Source: an uncultured Fodinibius sp.
GTDB lineage: Bacteria; Bacteroidota; Rhodothermia; Balneolales; Balneolaceae
Assembly: GCA_913056235.1 (NCBI GenBank)
Contig: CAJXMW010000001.1
Coordinates: 806,001-870,000 of the forward strand
Direction: 5' to 3'
DNA: 64,000 nt
Shown: positions 47,354 through 56,671 of the stretch, one piece after another
Layout of the letters: each line of letters begins with the position of its first letter
Position numbering within the stretch: the first letter of the stretch is position 1
The notes under the pieces: model-generated
Database searches by the model: none
Told to the model about the DNA's origin: nothing
Seen by the model: only the letters and a program-made list of their open reading frames with translations
Translations under genes and position numbers: made by a program

Positions 47354-47765
47354 AGCGTAAACTCAGAATTATGGTGTACAACGCGTTGAAAATTTCACAA
47401 CCATAACTTTTGTAGAAAGAACAATGAAAACAACACTAATTTTGAAAATTTTGGGGATTGGACTTCATCTTATCGGGATGACCTAGGCCACCGTGGCTCA
47501 ACAACGCGGAGATAATGAGATGAAGAAGGAGTACATAGTACGAATGTATGACCGCTGGCCGTTTTCACGGTCCCCGCTTTCAACGAGTGAAATAAACTAC
47601 AGGCAAGATACGCTTTGGATCATTCAGAAGGTGTAATATTTGTCATTTTACGATGGGATTATATTGGACCGTCAGCTTTAATAGCGTCTGATTTGCCCCC
47701 GCAGATCAATAATGTTATGATTAGCCTATTCAATAAGTTAGTTACCGTCAATTAATTCATAACAA
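47354..47765. other. Intergenic region with one broken small ORF
   Basis: This 412-nt gap lies between the TPR gene and hutG (divergent starts). Apart from the small ORF remnant at 47424-47636 I see no gene. The final 120 nt before the hutG GTG are AT-rich and probably hold its promoter. Confidence 0.5.
47424..47636 (+). pseudogene. Small secreted protein ORF with an in-frame TAG
   Basis: From ATG 47424 one frame reads MKTTLILKILGIGLHLIGMT, then TAG (47484-47486), then ATVAQQRGDNEMKKEY and on to the TAA at 47634-47636, 70 codons in all. The first part looks like a signal peptide and ATVAQQ like its cleavage site, so the stop appears to interrupt a real small exported protein. It could be chance. 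Confidence 0.35.
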
Positions 47766-48704
47766 GTGTCTGACCTTAAAACTCCCTCCGTCCCCGTCCC
47801 TGAACCCAACGAACAGGATCCTCGCTTGGGTCATTGGCTGCAGCGAGATGCAACTGAACTAAATTCGATTGATGCAGTGCTGATCGGCTTCCCCTCGGAT
47901 GTTGGTGTCCGTCGCAATGGCGGTCGCCCGGGAGCTTCCGAAGGTCCCCAAGAGATTCGCAGGCAGCTTTACAAGATGACGGCCAGCGCTGAGTATTATG
48001 AGCCTTTTGTAGATTTGCTTGAATGCTGTACCGATGTTGGGGATGTTAGGATCACCGGGAATTTGTCCGCTGACCAGCAAAATTTAGGGAATGTAGTGGC
48101 AGGTTATCTAGAGCAGGGGGTCGTACCTATCATCTTGGGTGGGGGACATGAAACGGCTTTCGGCCATTTCTCGGGATATGTTGAGAGCGACCAGCTAACG
48201 TCTATCTTTAATCTGGATGCGCATACTGATGTACGTTGGCTCAAGGAGGGAAAACCTCATTCCGGATCCTCATTTCGGCAGGCTCTGGAACACGAAAGCG
48301 GGTGTGCCGAAACGTATCTCGCAGCGGGATTACAGCCCCATTCGGTAGCCAAGGCGCATCTGGAGTTTATCAGCAACCACGGCGGCCATTACAAATTTCG
48401 CGACGAGACCAACATTACTTCCATCTCCGGGTTATTTCATCAGCATGAAAGCAACCGGCTGATGGTGACGTTCGACATGGATGCCGTGGACCAATCGCAG
48501 GCGCCCGGCGTGAGTGCTCCATGTACCAACGGGTTGCCTGCTGATTTATGGCTGACGGCCGCCTATCTTGCGGGGCGTAATGAAGACGTTAGTTCTTTTG
48601 ATGTTTCAGAGCTCAATCCCCTGCACGACCGCGATGGGCAGACGGCCAAGCTTGCGGCCCTCACCGTCTGGCATTTTATGTTGGGATTAAGTCAGCGGGA
48701 GTGA
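47766..48704 (+). CDS. hutG: Formimidoylglutamase HutG (arginase/ureohydrolase family)
   Basis: The 312-residue protein starts at a GTG. It has the binuclear Mn site of ureohydrolases: GGGHETAFGHF, then FNLDAHTDVRW (DAHxD), then VTFDMDAVDQSQAPGVSAP (DxD). IGFPSDVGVRRNGGRPGASE matches the N-terminus of HutG-type enzymes. It cleaves N-formimidoyl-glutamate to glutamate and formamide, completing the pathway with HutH, HutU and HutI. It lies on the same strand as the other hut genes. Confidence 0.94.
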   Translation: MSDLKTPSVPVPEPNEQDPRLGHWLQRDATELNSIDAVLIGFPSDVGVRRNGGRPGASEGPQEIRRQLYKMTASAEYYEPFVDLLECCTDVGDVRITGNLSADQQNLGNVVAGYLEQGVVPIILGGGHETAFGHFSGYVESDQLTSIFNLDAHTDVRWLKEGKPHSGSSFRQALEHESGCAETYLAAGLQPHSVAKAHLEFISNHGGHYKFRDETNITSISGLFHQHESNRLMVTFDMDAVDQSQAPGVSAPCTNGLPADLWLTAAYLAGRNEDVSSFDVSELNPLHDRDGQTAKLAALTVWHFMLGLSQRE

Positions 48705-48716
48705 CCCTCTTTTGTT

Positions 48717-48738
48717 TTCTCCCTTTAGGAAGGGAGAA
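48717..48738. repeat. Hairpin after hutG
   Basis: TTCTCCCTT (48717-48725) and AAGGGAGAA (48730-48738) form a perfect 9-bp stem. No T-tract follows. Related sequence (CTCTTTTGT near CTCCCT) occurs inverted at 56750-56780, so it may be part of another interspersed repeat. Either way it lies between convergent genes. Confidence 0.55.
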
Positions 48739-48848
48739 AGACTCCCAATTGATTAACGAGTTCCTTTCCCTAATTGTTGAAAAATGGTCATAGCAAATCG
48801 AATGATATGGAGTCCAACTCAAAGTTGGCCTCCATCTGAAAGGTTCCC

Positions 48849-48931
48849 CTCATCTGGGTTCTGGTTTTGAAGCCTGATGAATGGAGCAAGCTCTATAATT
48901 CATCAGATGACAAACCCAGTCATCCGATGAA
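48849..48931. repeat. Paired H33 hairpin repeats
   Basis: A unit at 48849-48881 (core TTCTGGTTTTGAAG) and an oppositely oriented unit at 48899-48931 (13-nt arms, loop AAACCCA) lie 17 nt apart. This repeats the pair and spacer seen at 9982-10063. Confidence 0.82.
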
Positions 48932-48958
48932 GAATATCTGTGAGAATGTGAGTTAAAG

Positions 48959-50119
48959 CTACGGCCGAATCTTAATATCGATTTTCTCCGTGGGCTCTTG
49001 CTCTTTGTTGCGGATTGCCAGCTGCTGAATCACATTGTTGGATAGCTCCACAAACTTTTGAGCCGATACCGTCTCTAGATCGCCCAGCACAATAGGCTTG
49101 CCCTCATCGCTGCTTTCGCGCACTTTTTGCTCCAGCGGAATTTCGCCGAGGAAGTTCGTGCCCATGCGTTCGGCCAGGTTGCGTACTCCGTGCTTGCCAA
49201 AGATATAGTATTTCTTGTCGGGCATATCCTCGGGAATAAAGTAGGCCATATTTTCGACCATGCCCAGCACCGGCACATTTACTTTCTTGAACATCGCTAC
49301 GCCTTTGCGGGCATCATCGAGCGCTACGTTTTGCGGCGTAGAAACAATCACGGCGCCGGTCAGCGGTACGGTCTGCACCAGCGTGAGCTGGATGTCGCCG
49401 GTTCCGGGAGGCAGGTCGAGCACCATGTAGTCGAGTTCGCCCCATTCCACTTCATTCATAAACTGCTTGACGGCGCTGGTCACCATTGGTCCCCGCCAGA
49501 TCATCGCCTGATCGGGATCCACAAGCATACCCATTGATAGAAAGCGCACGCCATGTTTCTCTTTGGGAATCAGCTTCTTTTTGGTGGTGATGTTAGGTCG
49601 CCCGTGGGCATCCATCATCGTGGGAATGCTCGGTCCGTAAATGTCGGTGTCCAGTAGTCCCACCTTGGCGCCGGTGCGTGCCAGACCACAGGCCAGGTTG
49701 ACGGCAACTGTAGATTTTCCAACTCCTCCTTTACCAGAGGCAACAGCAATAATGTTTTTAACGCCGGACAGTACTTCTTCGTCCTCATCATCTTCCTGTT
49801 CTCGCTTGTCGCGGTGCCCTTGCCCCGGGAAGGCCGGTTCGCCATCTTCGCCCTGGTCACGGAATTTGGAGATGTTTACCGCCGTATTGATATCCAGCAC
49901 GGCATCCTTATCCACAAACTTGCGAATGGCCTCTTCACATTCCTCCTTGAGCTGGGCTTCGAGCTTGGTGTCTTTCTCCGGCAGATCAATAGTAAAAGTG
50001 ATAAACTGATCCTGCACAATCAGGTCTTCAATCATATCCAGCGATACCACATCCTTTTCCATCTGGGGATGCATCACATGGGTTAGTGCCGTACGGACTT
50101 GTTGCTTATTAATGGCCAT
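48959..50119 (-). CDS. Mrp/NBP35-family ATP-binding iron-sulfur carrier
   Basis: The 386-residue protein has an N-terminal MIP18/DUF59 domain (about 5-80) and a P-loop domain with the deviant Walker A ASGKGGVGKST (127-137). GLLDTDIYGPSIPTMM, MVLDLPPGTGDIQLTLVQ and VSTPQNVALDDARKGVAMF follow. This is the bacterial Mrp/ApbC type, which carries Fe-S clusters to apo-proteins. The CxxC typical of some Mrp proteins is not evident by eye, so cluster binding may rely on other residues. Confidence 0.92.
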   Translation of the reverse strand: MAINKQQVRTALTHVMHPQMEKDVVSLDMIEDLIVQDQFITFTIDLPEKDTKLEAQLKEECEEAIRKFVDKDAVLDINTAVNISKFRDQGEDGEPAFPGQGHRDKREQEDDEDEEVLSGVKNIIAVASGKGGVGKSTVAVNLACGLARTGAKVGLLDTDIYGPSIPTMMDAHGRPNITTKKKLIPKEKHGVRFLSMGMLVDPDQAMIWRGPMVTSAVKQFMNEVEWGELDYMVLDLPPGTGDIQLTLVQTVPLTGAVIVSTPQNVALDDARKGVAMFKKVNVPVLGMVENMAYFIPEDMPDKKYYIFGKHGVRNLAERMGTNFLGEIPLEQKVRESSDEGKPIVLGDLETVSAQKFVELSNNVIQQLAIRNKEQEPTEKIDIKIRP

Positions 50120-50474
50120 TGTAAAAGGTAATCTTCGGTTGGAAGCTCAATTTTTCAGTCTTGAAAGATAAGGATTTCAGACCACATGCTAAACGCAGAT
50201 TGTTGGAAAAGAATTCACAGGCTAGAACCTCAATGTGACTGATAATGTCTGTGACATTGGGTCTTAACTGCTAAATTAGTGTTCTAATATTATTCTCCAT
50301 TCTAAAACGAAATCCGTATTTTAGGCCACTCTTTCAGGATGCAAGTTACAGGGTTAGAGATACAAGTTTCCTGCATCATGAAACCTGCATCCTGTACCAT
50401 CATTCAGAATCTGATTTATTAAGTGTTATTTCTTGTAAAGTCATAGAAATTGAATATCAACGATTAAAAATCCG
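50120..50474. other. Intergenic region upstream of gcvT, hairpins only
   Basis: This 355-nt gap lies between divergent mrp and gcvT. It has an imperfect palindrome CAATGTGAC...GTGACATTG at about 50230-50260 and an inverted repeat of AGGATGCA with TGCATCCT around 50338-50395. Neither has a recognised function. I looked for a glycine riboswitch and saw none. The gcvT promoter is presumably in the last 100 nt. Confidence 0.5.
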
Positions 50475-51575
50475 ATGCTAAAACGAACACCCTTTTACGA
50501 GCTACACGAACAGGCCGGAGCCAAACTCATTGATTTTGGCGGATTTGAAATGCCCGTGCAGTACGATAGTATCCGCAAAGAGCATAACGCAGTGCGCGAA
50601 TCGGTGGGCATGTTTGATGTGTCGCACATGGGCGAATTTTTTGTGACCGGGGATGAGGCCGAAGCGCTGCTTCAGCATGTTACGGTCAACGATGTGACGA
50701 AGCTGGTGGAGGGCAAGGCCCAGTACACCGCCATGTGTTACGAACACGGCGGCATTGTTGATGACCTGCTTGTGTATAAGCTGTTTGATAACACTGGTTA
50801 CATGCTGGTAGTGAACGCTTCCAACATCGAAAAAGATTTTGAGTGGATTCAGAAAAACAACGATTTCGATGCCGAGGTACACGATCAGTCCGACGACACC
50901 TGCCTGTTGGCCGTACAGGGACCCAACTCCATCAAGACGTTGCAAAAGTTAACCGACAGCGACCTGAGAGATATCTCGTTCTACAGCTATCAGATGGGAA
51001 CGCTGGCCGGATTTGACGATGTCGTGCTTTCGGCCACCGGATACACCGGAGAAAAAGGATTTGAGCTTTATTTCGATAAAAATCTCGTGGATCCCGAAAA
51101 AATTTGGGAGGCCATTATGGAAGCTGGCCAGGAATTTGATATTGAGCCATGCGGACTCGGTGCCCGTGACACCCTGCGCCTGGAGATGGGTTTTGCGCTT
51201 TACGGTAATGACATTACCAAGGATACGCATCCACTGGAAGCGCGAATGGGATGGTTAACGAAGCTCGACAAAGGTGATTTTATTGGTCGCGATGCACTGC
51301 TCGAAGCCAAAGAGAATGGACTTGAGCGAAAGCTGGTTGGTTTTACCATCGACGACCGGCGCTCTATTCCACGCAAAGGTTATACCATTCTGGATGGCAA
51401 CGACAACGAAATTGGTTTTGTCACCAGTGGTTCACGGTCTATTACGCTGGACAAAAATATCGGGATGGGGTACGTTGCCATTGATGAGGCCGAAGAAGGC
51501 AACACCATCAATATAGAAATTCGAAACAAAACCGCCGAAGCCACCGTTAAAAATCCTCCATTCCTGGAAAAGTAG
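50475..51575 (+). CDS. gcvT: Glycine cleavage system T protein (aminomethyltransferase)
   Basis: The 366-residue protein is full length for GcvT. It opens [19 protein letters not shown], with [11 protein letters not shown] and the folate-site region [53 protein letters not shown] and [20 protein letters not shown] complete the fold. It takes the aminomethyl group from H-protein to tetrahydrofolate. The gcvH and gcvP genes are not in the window. It is first in a tandem run toward ftsK. Confidence 0.96.
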   Translation: MLKRTPFYELHEQAGAKLIDFGGFEMPVQYDSIRKEHNAVRESVGMFDVSHMGEFFVTGDEAEALLQHVTVNDVTKLVEGKAQYTAMCYEHGGIVDDLLVYKLFDNTGYMLVVNASNIEKDFEWIQKNNDFDAEVHDQSDDTCLLAVQGPNSIKTLQKLTDSDLRDISFYSYQMGTLAGFDDVVLSATGYTGEKGFELYFDKNLVDPEKIWEAIMEAGQEFDIEPCGLGARDTLRLEMGFALYGNDITKDTHPLEARMGWLTKLDKGDFIGRDALLEAKENGLERKLVGFTIDDRRSIPRKGYTILDGNDNEIGFVTSGSRSITLDKNIGMGYVAIDEAEEGNTINIEIRNKTAEATVKNPPFLEK

Positions 51576-51644
51576 TGGCTGCAAAATAAAAACCTTCTTA
51601 ATATGGTAGTTGGGACAATTTTAAACATAGGGGATTTGTAATTC

Positions 51645-52385
51645 ATGCTAGATACATTAGATGTGTTTTCATCTGCACACTCATTCAAAGAAGAGGATGT
51701 GCGGGACAAAACCGTGGTGATGATTGACGTTCTTCGTGCCAGCTCCACGATGATTACAGCGTTGCATAACGGCGCCAAGGGCATTATTGCTGTTGAGGAT
51801 ATGGATGATGCCAGTAAGTTTTCGCGTAGCCTGGATGAAGAAAGTTATCTGTTGAGCGGCGAAAAGGACGGCATCACGATCGAAGGATATGATCTTGGCA
51901 ATTCGCCGATGGAGCATACCGCCGAAGTGGTAAAGGGCAAGACCATCATCTTGAATACCACCAACGGCACCAAAGCGATACGACGTTGCAGTCTTGCCGA
52001 CCGCATTGTCGTTGGGTCATTTCTCAACCTGCAAGTGTTGGTTGATTACCTGCGCCAACTGGACGAAGAAATTTTGCTTGTATGTGCGGGTTGGAGAGGA
52101 CGCTTATCGCTTGAAGATATTCTTTGTGCTGGAAATATTATTTACGAACTTTGCTCCGGTCAACTACCCGACAGCGCACGGGATGGGGCAAAAGTGGCTT
52201 TTGGTCTTTATGAAAAATTTGGTGATGATATAGAAAATAGCATCAAGTCGTCGAATTATGCCGTTCGGCTGGATGGCATTGTCAGTGAAGACGATCTTTC
52301 GTATTGCTGTCAACGTAGTATCTTACAGGTTCTGCCTGTACTAAATGAAGGAATGATTACCGATCTAAATGGCAAAGAACAATAG
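51645..52385 (+). CDS. comB: 2-phosphosulfolactate phosphatase (ComB family)
   Basis: The 246-residue protein is of the ComB family. VVMIDVLRASSTMITALHNG is the family's N-terminal signature. LLSGEKDGITIEGYDLGNSP, ILNTTNGTKAIRRCSLADRI and AGWRGRLSLEDILCAGNI follow. It dephosphorylates phosphosulfolactate to sulfolactate. In bacteria without coenzyme M this leads to sulfolactate instead. ComA and ComC are not in the window. Its 3' end overlaps the ftsK start by 17 nt, suggesting coupling. Confidence 0.88.
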   Translation: MLDTLDVFSSAHSFKEEDVRDKTVVMIDVLRASSTMITALHNGAKGIIAVEDMDDASKFSRSLDEESYLLSGEKDGITIEGYDLGNSPMEHTAEVVKGKTIILNTTNGTKAIRRCSLADRIVVGSFLNLQVLVDYLRQLDEEILLVCAGWRGRLSLEDILCAGNIIYELCSGQLPDSARDGAKVAFGLYEKFGDDIENSIKSSNYAVRLDGIVSEDDLSYCCQRSILQVLPVLNEGMITDLNGKEQ

Positions 52386-54930
52386 TTCCGGCAATTTTTT
52401 GGGAGGCCTCTCGGAATCCCGAAAAATGGAAATACTGGGTATTTTGGTGATGGCCATCGGTGGCCTGCTTGGGCTGGCTGTAGTTACTTATAATGCTGCA
52501 GATTTCACGCTTATCAAATCATTATCCTCTGAGGTAGCTGCCCAACGCATCCAGAATGGCCTCGGACAGGTGGGGGGATATATCGCCCACTTTTTTGTGT
52601 ATATGCTCTTTGGATATATGAGCATTATCATACCCCTGATTATCTTGGGATATGGCTGGTTTATTTTCCGCGATCGCGATATTAACCAGATGCTGTGGCC
52701 GACGGCTTACGGCATCTGGACCATGGTACTATTCTCGACTATTCTGGGATGGTTTAATCTCAATTACGAATGGATCACATCGGTCTGGAGCGGGTCAGCT
52801 GGTATTCAGGTGGCAAAGGTGCTCCAGATTTATACGGCCGAAATTGGCTCAATGGTGATTCTGTCGGTGCTACTGGTAACAACTCTGCTGGCCCTGCTGG
52901 ATCGTGACCTGCAGCATACGGTTGAGCGATTCAAGGATTGGATTGCCAATATAAAAGACTCGTTTGCAGAATGGCAGCAGCGTCGCCAAGAGCGTAAAGA
53001 AGCCAAGCGCAAGGAAAAAGAGGAGCGGCAAAAACAAAAAGAGGAACAGGCCCAGGTTGAAAAGCAGCGCCGGGCCGAGGAGCAGATGGCCCAACAGTCG
53101 CAGCAAAACAACCAGCCTTCGCAGCGTTCAACATCATCCAAGCAACAGCAGCGATCAGAGTCCGAACCGAAGGATGAGGAAGAAGAGCAGAAGCCAAAGT
53201 CCATTGAAGAAATTGTAGAAGAATCGCATCAGCAGGATAAGGAACGCCGACGGAAACAGGAGGAACAAGTCAAATCGCTGGACCAGCGTCCCCGCGCGGA
53301 TATTGATAAGAAAAAGATTGCCGAAGAGGACGAAGATGATGTCGATATATCGGTCTATGTAGGGGAAGGCGACGAGCAGGCCGGCGAAAAGGAACTCGAC
53401 AAGCAAAATAAAGACAAAGCCAAGGAAGTCCCCAAGGTCAAATACAAGTTCCCAACCGTCGACCTGCTGGATAGCCCACCCAACGAAGGCAATGAGGTTG
53501 ATCTTGACGAGATTAAGGAGAATAAGCGGATTATCCTCGACAAGCTGAAGCGTCACAACATTGAGATCCGCAGCATTAATGCCATCGTGGGTCCAACGGT
53601 TACGCTCTATGAGCTCGATCCCGCACCGGATGTGAAGATCAGCAAGATTGAAAGCTATGCCAACGACCTGAAGATGGCGACGGCGGCGAAAGGGCTCCGT
53701 ATTATGGCGCCCATCCCGGGACGCTCGGCCGTGGGTATTGAGGTGCCGAACGGCAAGCGCGAAACAGTCTATATCAAGTCGGTGCTGAACACCAAAAAAT
53801 TTGTTGAAAGCGACTACGAGCTGCCCATCGCCTTCGGAAAGACCATCGAGAACGATGTGTTTATGATCGACCTTACCCTTATGCCGCACTTGCTGATGGC
53901 TGGGGCAACGGGATCCGGTAAAACGGTGGGGATGAATACTATTATTACGTGTTTGCTTTACAAGTGTCATCCCGATGATGTGAAGTTTGTACTTATTGAT
54001 CCGAAGAAAATTGAGCTCTCTCTTTTTCAGAAAATTGAGACTCACTTTCTGGCCACACTGCCGGGCGCGGAAGAGCCGATAATTACGGATACGTCCAAAG
54101 CGAAGGATACACTCGAAAGCCTGACCAAGGAGATGGATGAGCGCTACGACCTGCTTAAGGATGCAATGGTACGCGATATTCGAGCTTATAATGAGAAGTT
54201 TGATAATGGCGATCTGGATGAAAGCGAAGGGCACCGCCATCTGCCGTATATTGTAGTAATTATTGATGAGCTGGCCGATCTGATGATGACGGCCGGCAAG
54301 CAGATTGAGGAGCCTATCGCCCGGCTGGCACAGTTGGCACGTGCGGTAGGGATTCACCTGGTTGTCGCTACGCAGCGACCCTCGGTGAATGTAGTAACGG
54401 GTACGATTAAGGCGAACTTCCCGGGACGTATTGCCTACCAGGTGGCCTCAAAAGTGGACTCTCGAACGATCCTCGATACCGGCGGCGCCGATCAGCTGAT
54501 TGGTAATGGTGATATGCTATTTACCAACGGTGGCGGTATGACGCGAATCCAGAATGCGTTTGTATCCACCGAAGAGGTCGAAAGAATCACCGATTTCATT
54601 GGCAACCAAGAGGGATATAATAATAAGTACGAGTTACCTGTTTTAGAAGATGAGTCCTCGAAGAGCAGCGACATTCCGGATCCGCTGGATGATATCGACG
54701 AGCTTTTTGAGGCGGCAGCTAAAGTGATTGTGCTGCACCAGCAGGGTTCGGTTTCACTGTTGCAGCGCAAGCTTTCAATTGGTTACAATCGGGCCGGCCG
54801 AATTATTGACCAGTTGTTTAATGCTGGTGTTGTGGGTCCTTACCAGGGAAGCACGGCGCGCGATGTACTGGTCGAAGACGAAGAAGAATTAGAAGAACTA
54901 TTAGATGAACTGGACGAATTTGAGCGATAA
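52369..54930 (+). CDS. ftsK: DNA translocase FtsK
   Basis: The 853-residue protein has four N-terminal transmembrane helices (about 20-45, 70-95, 105-130 and 150-170) and a long charged linker (190-370) of Lys/Glu/Gln repeats. The motor domain follows with Walker A MAGATGSGKTVGMNT at about 509-523 and Walker B IVVIIDELADLMMTAG. ATQRPSVNVVTGTIKANFPG and IAYQVASKVDSRTILD are diagnostic. The C-terminal winged-helix gamma domain (QQGSVSLLQRKLSIGYNRAG, about 791-810) reads DNA polarity sequences. It pumps DNA and couples division with chromosome segregation at the septum. The lolA gene starts inside its 3' end. Confidence 0.97.
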   Translation: MAKNNSSGNFLGGLSESRKMEILGILVMAIGGLLGLAVVTYNAADFTLIKSLSSEVAAQRIQNGLGQVGGYIAHFFVYMLFGYMSIIIPLIILGYGWFIFRDRDINQMLWPTAYGIWTMVLFSTILGWFNLNYEWITSVWSGSAGIQVAKVLQIYTAEIGSMVILSVLLVTTLLALLDRDLQHTVERFKDWIANIKDSFAEWQQRRQERKEAKRKEKEERQKQKEEQAQVEKQRRAEEQMAQQSQQNNQPSQRSTSSKQQQRSESEPKDEEEEQKPKSIEEIVEESHQQDKERRRKQEEQVKSLDQRPRADIDKKKIAEEDEDDVDISVYVGEGDEQAGEKELDKQNKDKAKEVPKVKYKFPTVDLLDSPPNEGNEVDLDEIKENKRIILDKLKRHNIEIRSINAIVGPTVTLYELDPAPDVKISKIESYANDLKMATAAKGLRIMAPIPGRSAVGIEVPNGKRETVYIKSVLNTKKFVESDYELPIAFGKTIENDVFMIDLTLMPHLLMAGATGSGKTVGMNTIITCLLYKCHPDDVKFVLIDPKKIELSLFQKIETHFLATLPGAEEPIITDTSKAKDTLESLTKEMDERYDLLKDAMVRDIRAYNEKFDNGDLDESEGHRHLPYIVVIIDELADLMMTAGKQIEEPIARLAQLARAVGIHLVVATQRPSVNVVTGTIKANFPGRIAYQVASKVDSRTILDTGGADQLIGNGDMLFTNGGGMTRIQNAFVSTEEVERITDFIGNQEGYNNKYELPVLEDESSKSSDIPDPLDDIDELFEAAAKVIVLHQQGSVSLLQRKLSIGYNRAGRIIDQLFNAGVVGPYQGSTARDVLVEDEEELEELLDELDEFER

Positions 54931-55543
54931 CGTACGAAAACATTTCTTTTTGGCGACATTCATCCTTGGACTAACCTTCGCAGGTTATGCTCAGGAAAAG
55001 CCGTTCTCAAAGGTAAAGCAAAAATTTGAACAGGGCGCAATTTTCAATGCGCAGTTTCAGCACCAGTCGGTGGATTCCTATACCCAGGACACGGTGGCCA
55101 GCAGAGGCCAGATCTGGGTGGGCGAACGCCAGTATAAGGTGCGAGCGCAAAAACAGACCGTAGTCGTGGATGGGCAGACGTCCATGGTATTTGATGGTAA
55201 CCGCAATCGGGTGATTATTAGCAAATATGTACCCGAAGAAGACGACTTTGCCCCTTCGCGCATTTTAAATGGCGTTGATTCGACTTTTGCCGTGGAGGAG
55301 CAACGCCGGGAGGGGGATCAAATTTACATCCGCCTTTCTTCTGATGATGCATTTGCCATGTATAAAAAGGTGGAAATCTATTTGTCGGAAGCACTGATCC
55401 CGCAAAAAATTCGAGCCGTCGATCCTGTGGACAATGTGATCACCACCACTTTTAAGGATGGCAGTTTTGTGAGTGCTCAGAAAGGGATGTTTGTGCTAAA
55501 ATATCCAGATAGTGCCGAAGTTGTTGATATGCGCAATAAATAG
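54905..55543 (+). CDS. lolA: Outer-membrane lipoprotein carrier protein LolA
   Basis: The 212-residue protein starts at an ATG inside the ftsK 3' end (26-nt overlap). A signal peptide (KHFFLATFILGLTFAGYAQ) precedes a beta-rich domain with SRGQIWVGERQYKVRAQKQ and VVVDGQTSMVFDGNRNRVII, typical of LolA folds. It ferries lipoproteins across the periplasm. The ftsK-lolA order is common in Bacteroidota-like genomes. The sequence is divergent from proteobacterial LolA, as usual for this group. Confidence 0.87.
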   Translation: MNWTNLSDNVRKHFFLATFILGLTFAGYAQEKPFSKVKQKFEQGAIFNAQFQHQSVDSYTQDTVASRGQIWVGERQYKVRAQKQTVVVDGQTSMVFDGNRNRVIISKYVPEEDDFAPSRILNGVDSTFAVEEQRREGDQIYIRLSSDDAFAMYKKVEIYLSEALIPQKIRAVDPVDNVITTTFKDGSFVSAQKGMFVLKYPDSAEVVDMRNK

Positions 55544-55559
55544 CCAATTCAGTTGAAGC

Positions 55560-56591
55560 ATGGTTAAACGAGTTCTCAAAATAGTACTGGCATTAATGTT
55601 GGGCGGACTGTTTTTGTGGCTTGCTTTCCGCAACGTAAGGCTGGAAGAAGTGCTGGAATATTCCAAACGCATTCAGTTTGGGTGGATTATTCCATTTGCC
55701 GTCTCGGCCTTGTGTAGTCATGTCTTTCGGGCCGAACGCTGGCGCCTGCTTATCGAGCACGACAAGAAAGAGCTCGACCGAATTACACTTATTTCAGGCG
55801 TCTTGGTCGGATACCTGATGAATTTAGTAGGTCCGCGGCTGGGCGAAGTGTCGCGTCCATTATATGTAGCGAAAAAAGAGGATTTAAGCACTTCCAAGCT
55901 GATGGGCACGATCGTGCTCGAGCGCATTATTGACGTCGTGGTGATGGCCTTTTTGATGCTGGTAGTGTCGTTATACCTAATTTCGGATGTAAACTTACTT
56001 CGAAATATCTTTGGGGATCAGACTATCGACTTTTTGACGAATCAGTCTGGTGTTATGACCTACGGCTGGGTAGCACTGTTTATTCTCTTGTTGATTGTTG
56101 CAGGTTATGCAGGACTCAGGCTGTTACTTTACCTGGGTACAAAGATTGAAGCCTTGCAAAAATGGGTTTTCCGGGCCAAGAAAGCCTTTATCATGTTTAA
56201 GGACGGAGTACTGTCGGCACGAAAAGTGGATCGCTGGTGGCTGTTTATCACCTACACCGCCTTGATTTGGTTCTGCTACACCCTGATGACCTACATCCCC
56301 TTCTGGATGTTTGATATGCAGGCCGAGTTCGATCTCGATATGCTGGATGCGCTCGTTATTACCGTGATTTCGGCCATTGGTATTGCCATCCCATCGCCGG
56401 GTGGAATAGGTACTTATCATTATTTTGTAAAACAGTCGCTTCTGGTGCTGTTTGCGGTGCCGGCGGTAACCGGCATAGCCTATGCGACGATCACTCATGC
56501 CAGTATGGTGATTTTTGTAGCTGGTATTACGCCGTTTTTCCTGTTTATCGACAAGCTTCGATCAACCAAGGCTGGCGATCCTGTCATTTAA
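55560..56591 (+). CDS. Lysylphosphatidylglycerol synthase-like transmembrane protein (UPF0104/YbhN)
   Basis: The 343-residue polytopic protein has about eight helices. It starts VKRVLKIVLALMLGGLFLWL. PFAVSALCSHVFRAERWRLL and GYLMNLVGPRLGEVSRPLYV are the family's conserved loop. SAIGIAIPSPGGIGTYHYFV is the GGxG signature of the UPF0104/AglD/MprF flippase-like fold. The cargo is unknown; lipid-linked intermediates are a family guess. It ends a run of tandem genes from gcvT. Confidence 0.9.
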   Translation: MVKRVLKIVLALMLGGLFLWLAFRNVRLEEVLEYSKRIQFGWIIPFAVSALCSHVFRAERWRLLIEHDKKELDRITLISGVLVGYLMNLVGPRLGEVSRPLYVAKKEDLSTSKLMGTIVLERIIDVVVMAFLMLVVSLYLISDVNLLRNIFGDQTIDFLTNQSGVMTYGWVALFILLLIVAGYAGLRLLLYLGTKIEALQKWVFRAKKAFIMFKDGVLSARKVDRWWLFITYTALIWFCYTLMTYIPFWMFDMQAEFDLDMLDALVITVISAIGIAIPSPGGIGTYHYFVKQSLLVLFAVPAVTGIAYATITHASMVIFVAGITPFFLFIDKLRSTKAGDPVI

Positions 56592-56592
56592 T

Positions 56593-56615
56593 GTAGGACG
56601 GGCTTTCAGCCTGTC
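56593..56615. repeat. REP-like hairpin (GTAGG type)
   Basis: GTAGGACGGGCTTTCAGCCT with the following GTC forms a GACGGGCT/AGCCTGTC stem around TTC, with one mismatch. It shares the GTAGG start and hairpin style with the 75-bp RAYT-flanking repeats. The 396-nt gap (56592-56987) that holds it contains only this, the H33 copy at 56672, a CCCTG-TGG-CAGGG stem near 56752 and, presumably, the promoter for the next operon. Confidence 0.6.
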
Positions 56616-56671
56616 AGTGTGGGAGTACCACTCTCTGGGAGCTCTATTATCTGAAGTTATTAACTGTCTTA

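Noticed and set aside
50120-50474. Glycine riboswitch upstream of gcvT
   Set aside because: I saw only simple palindromes and no tandem aptamer-like structure; gcvT here is also not followed by gcvH/gcvP.
53155-54357. 400-codon reverse ORF inside ftsK
   Set aside because: It lies entirely within the conserved FtsK motor and linker, and its translation shows no family motif.
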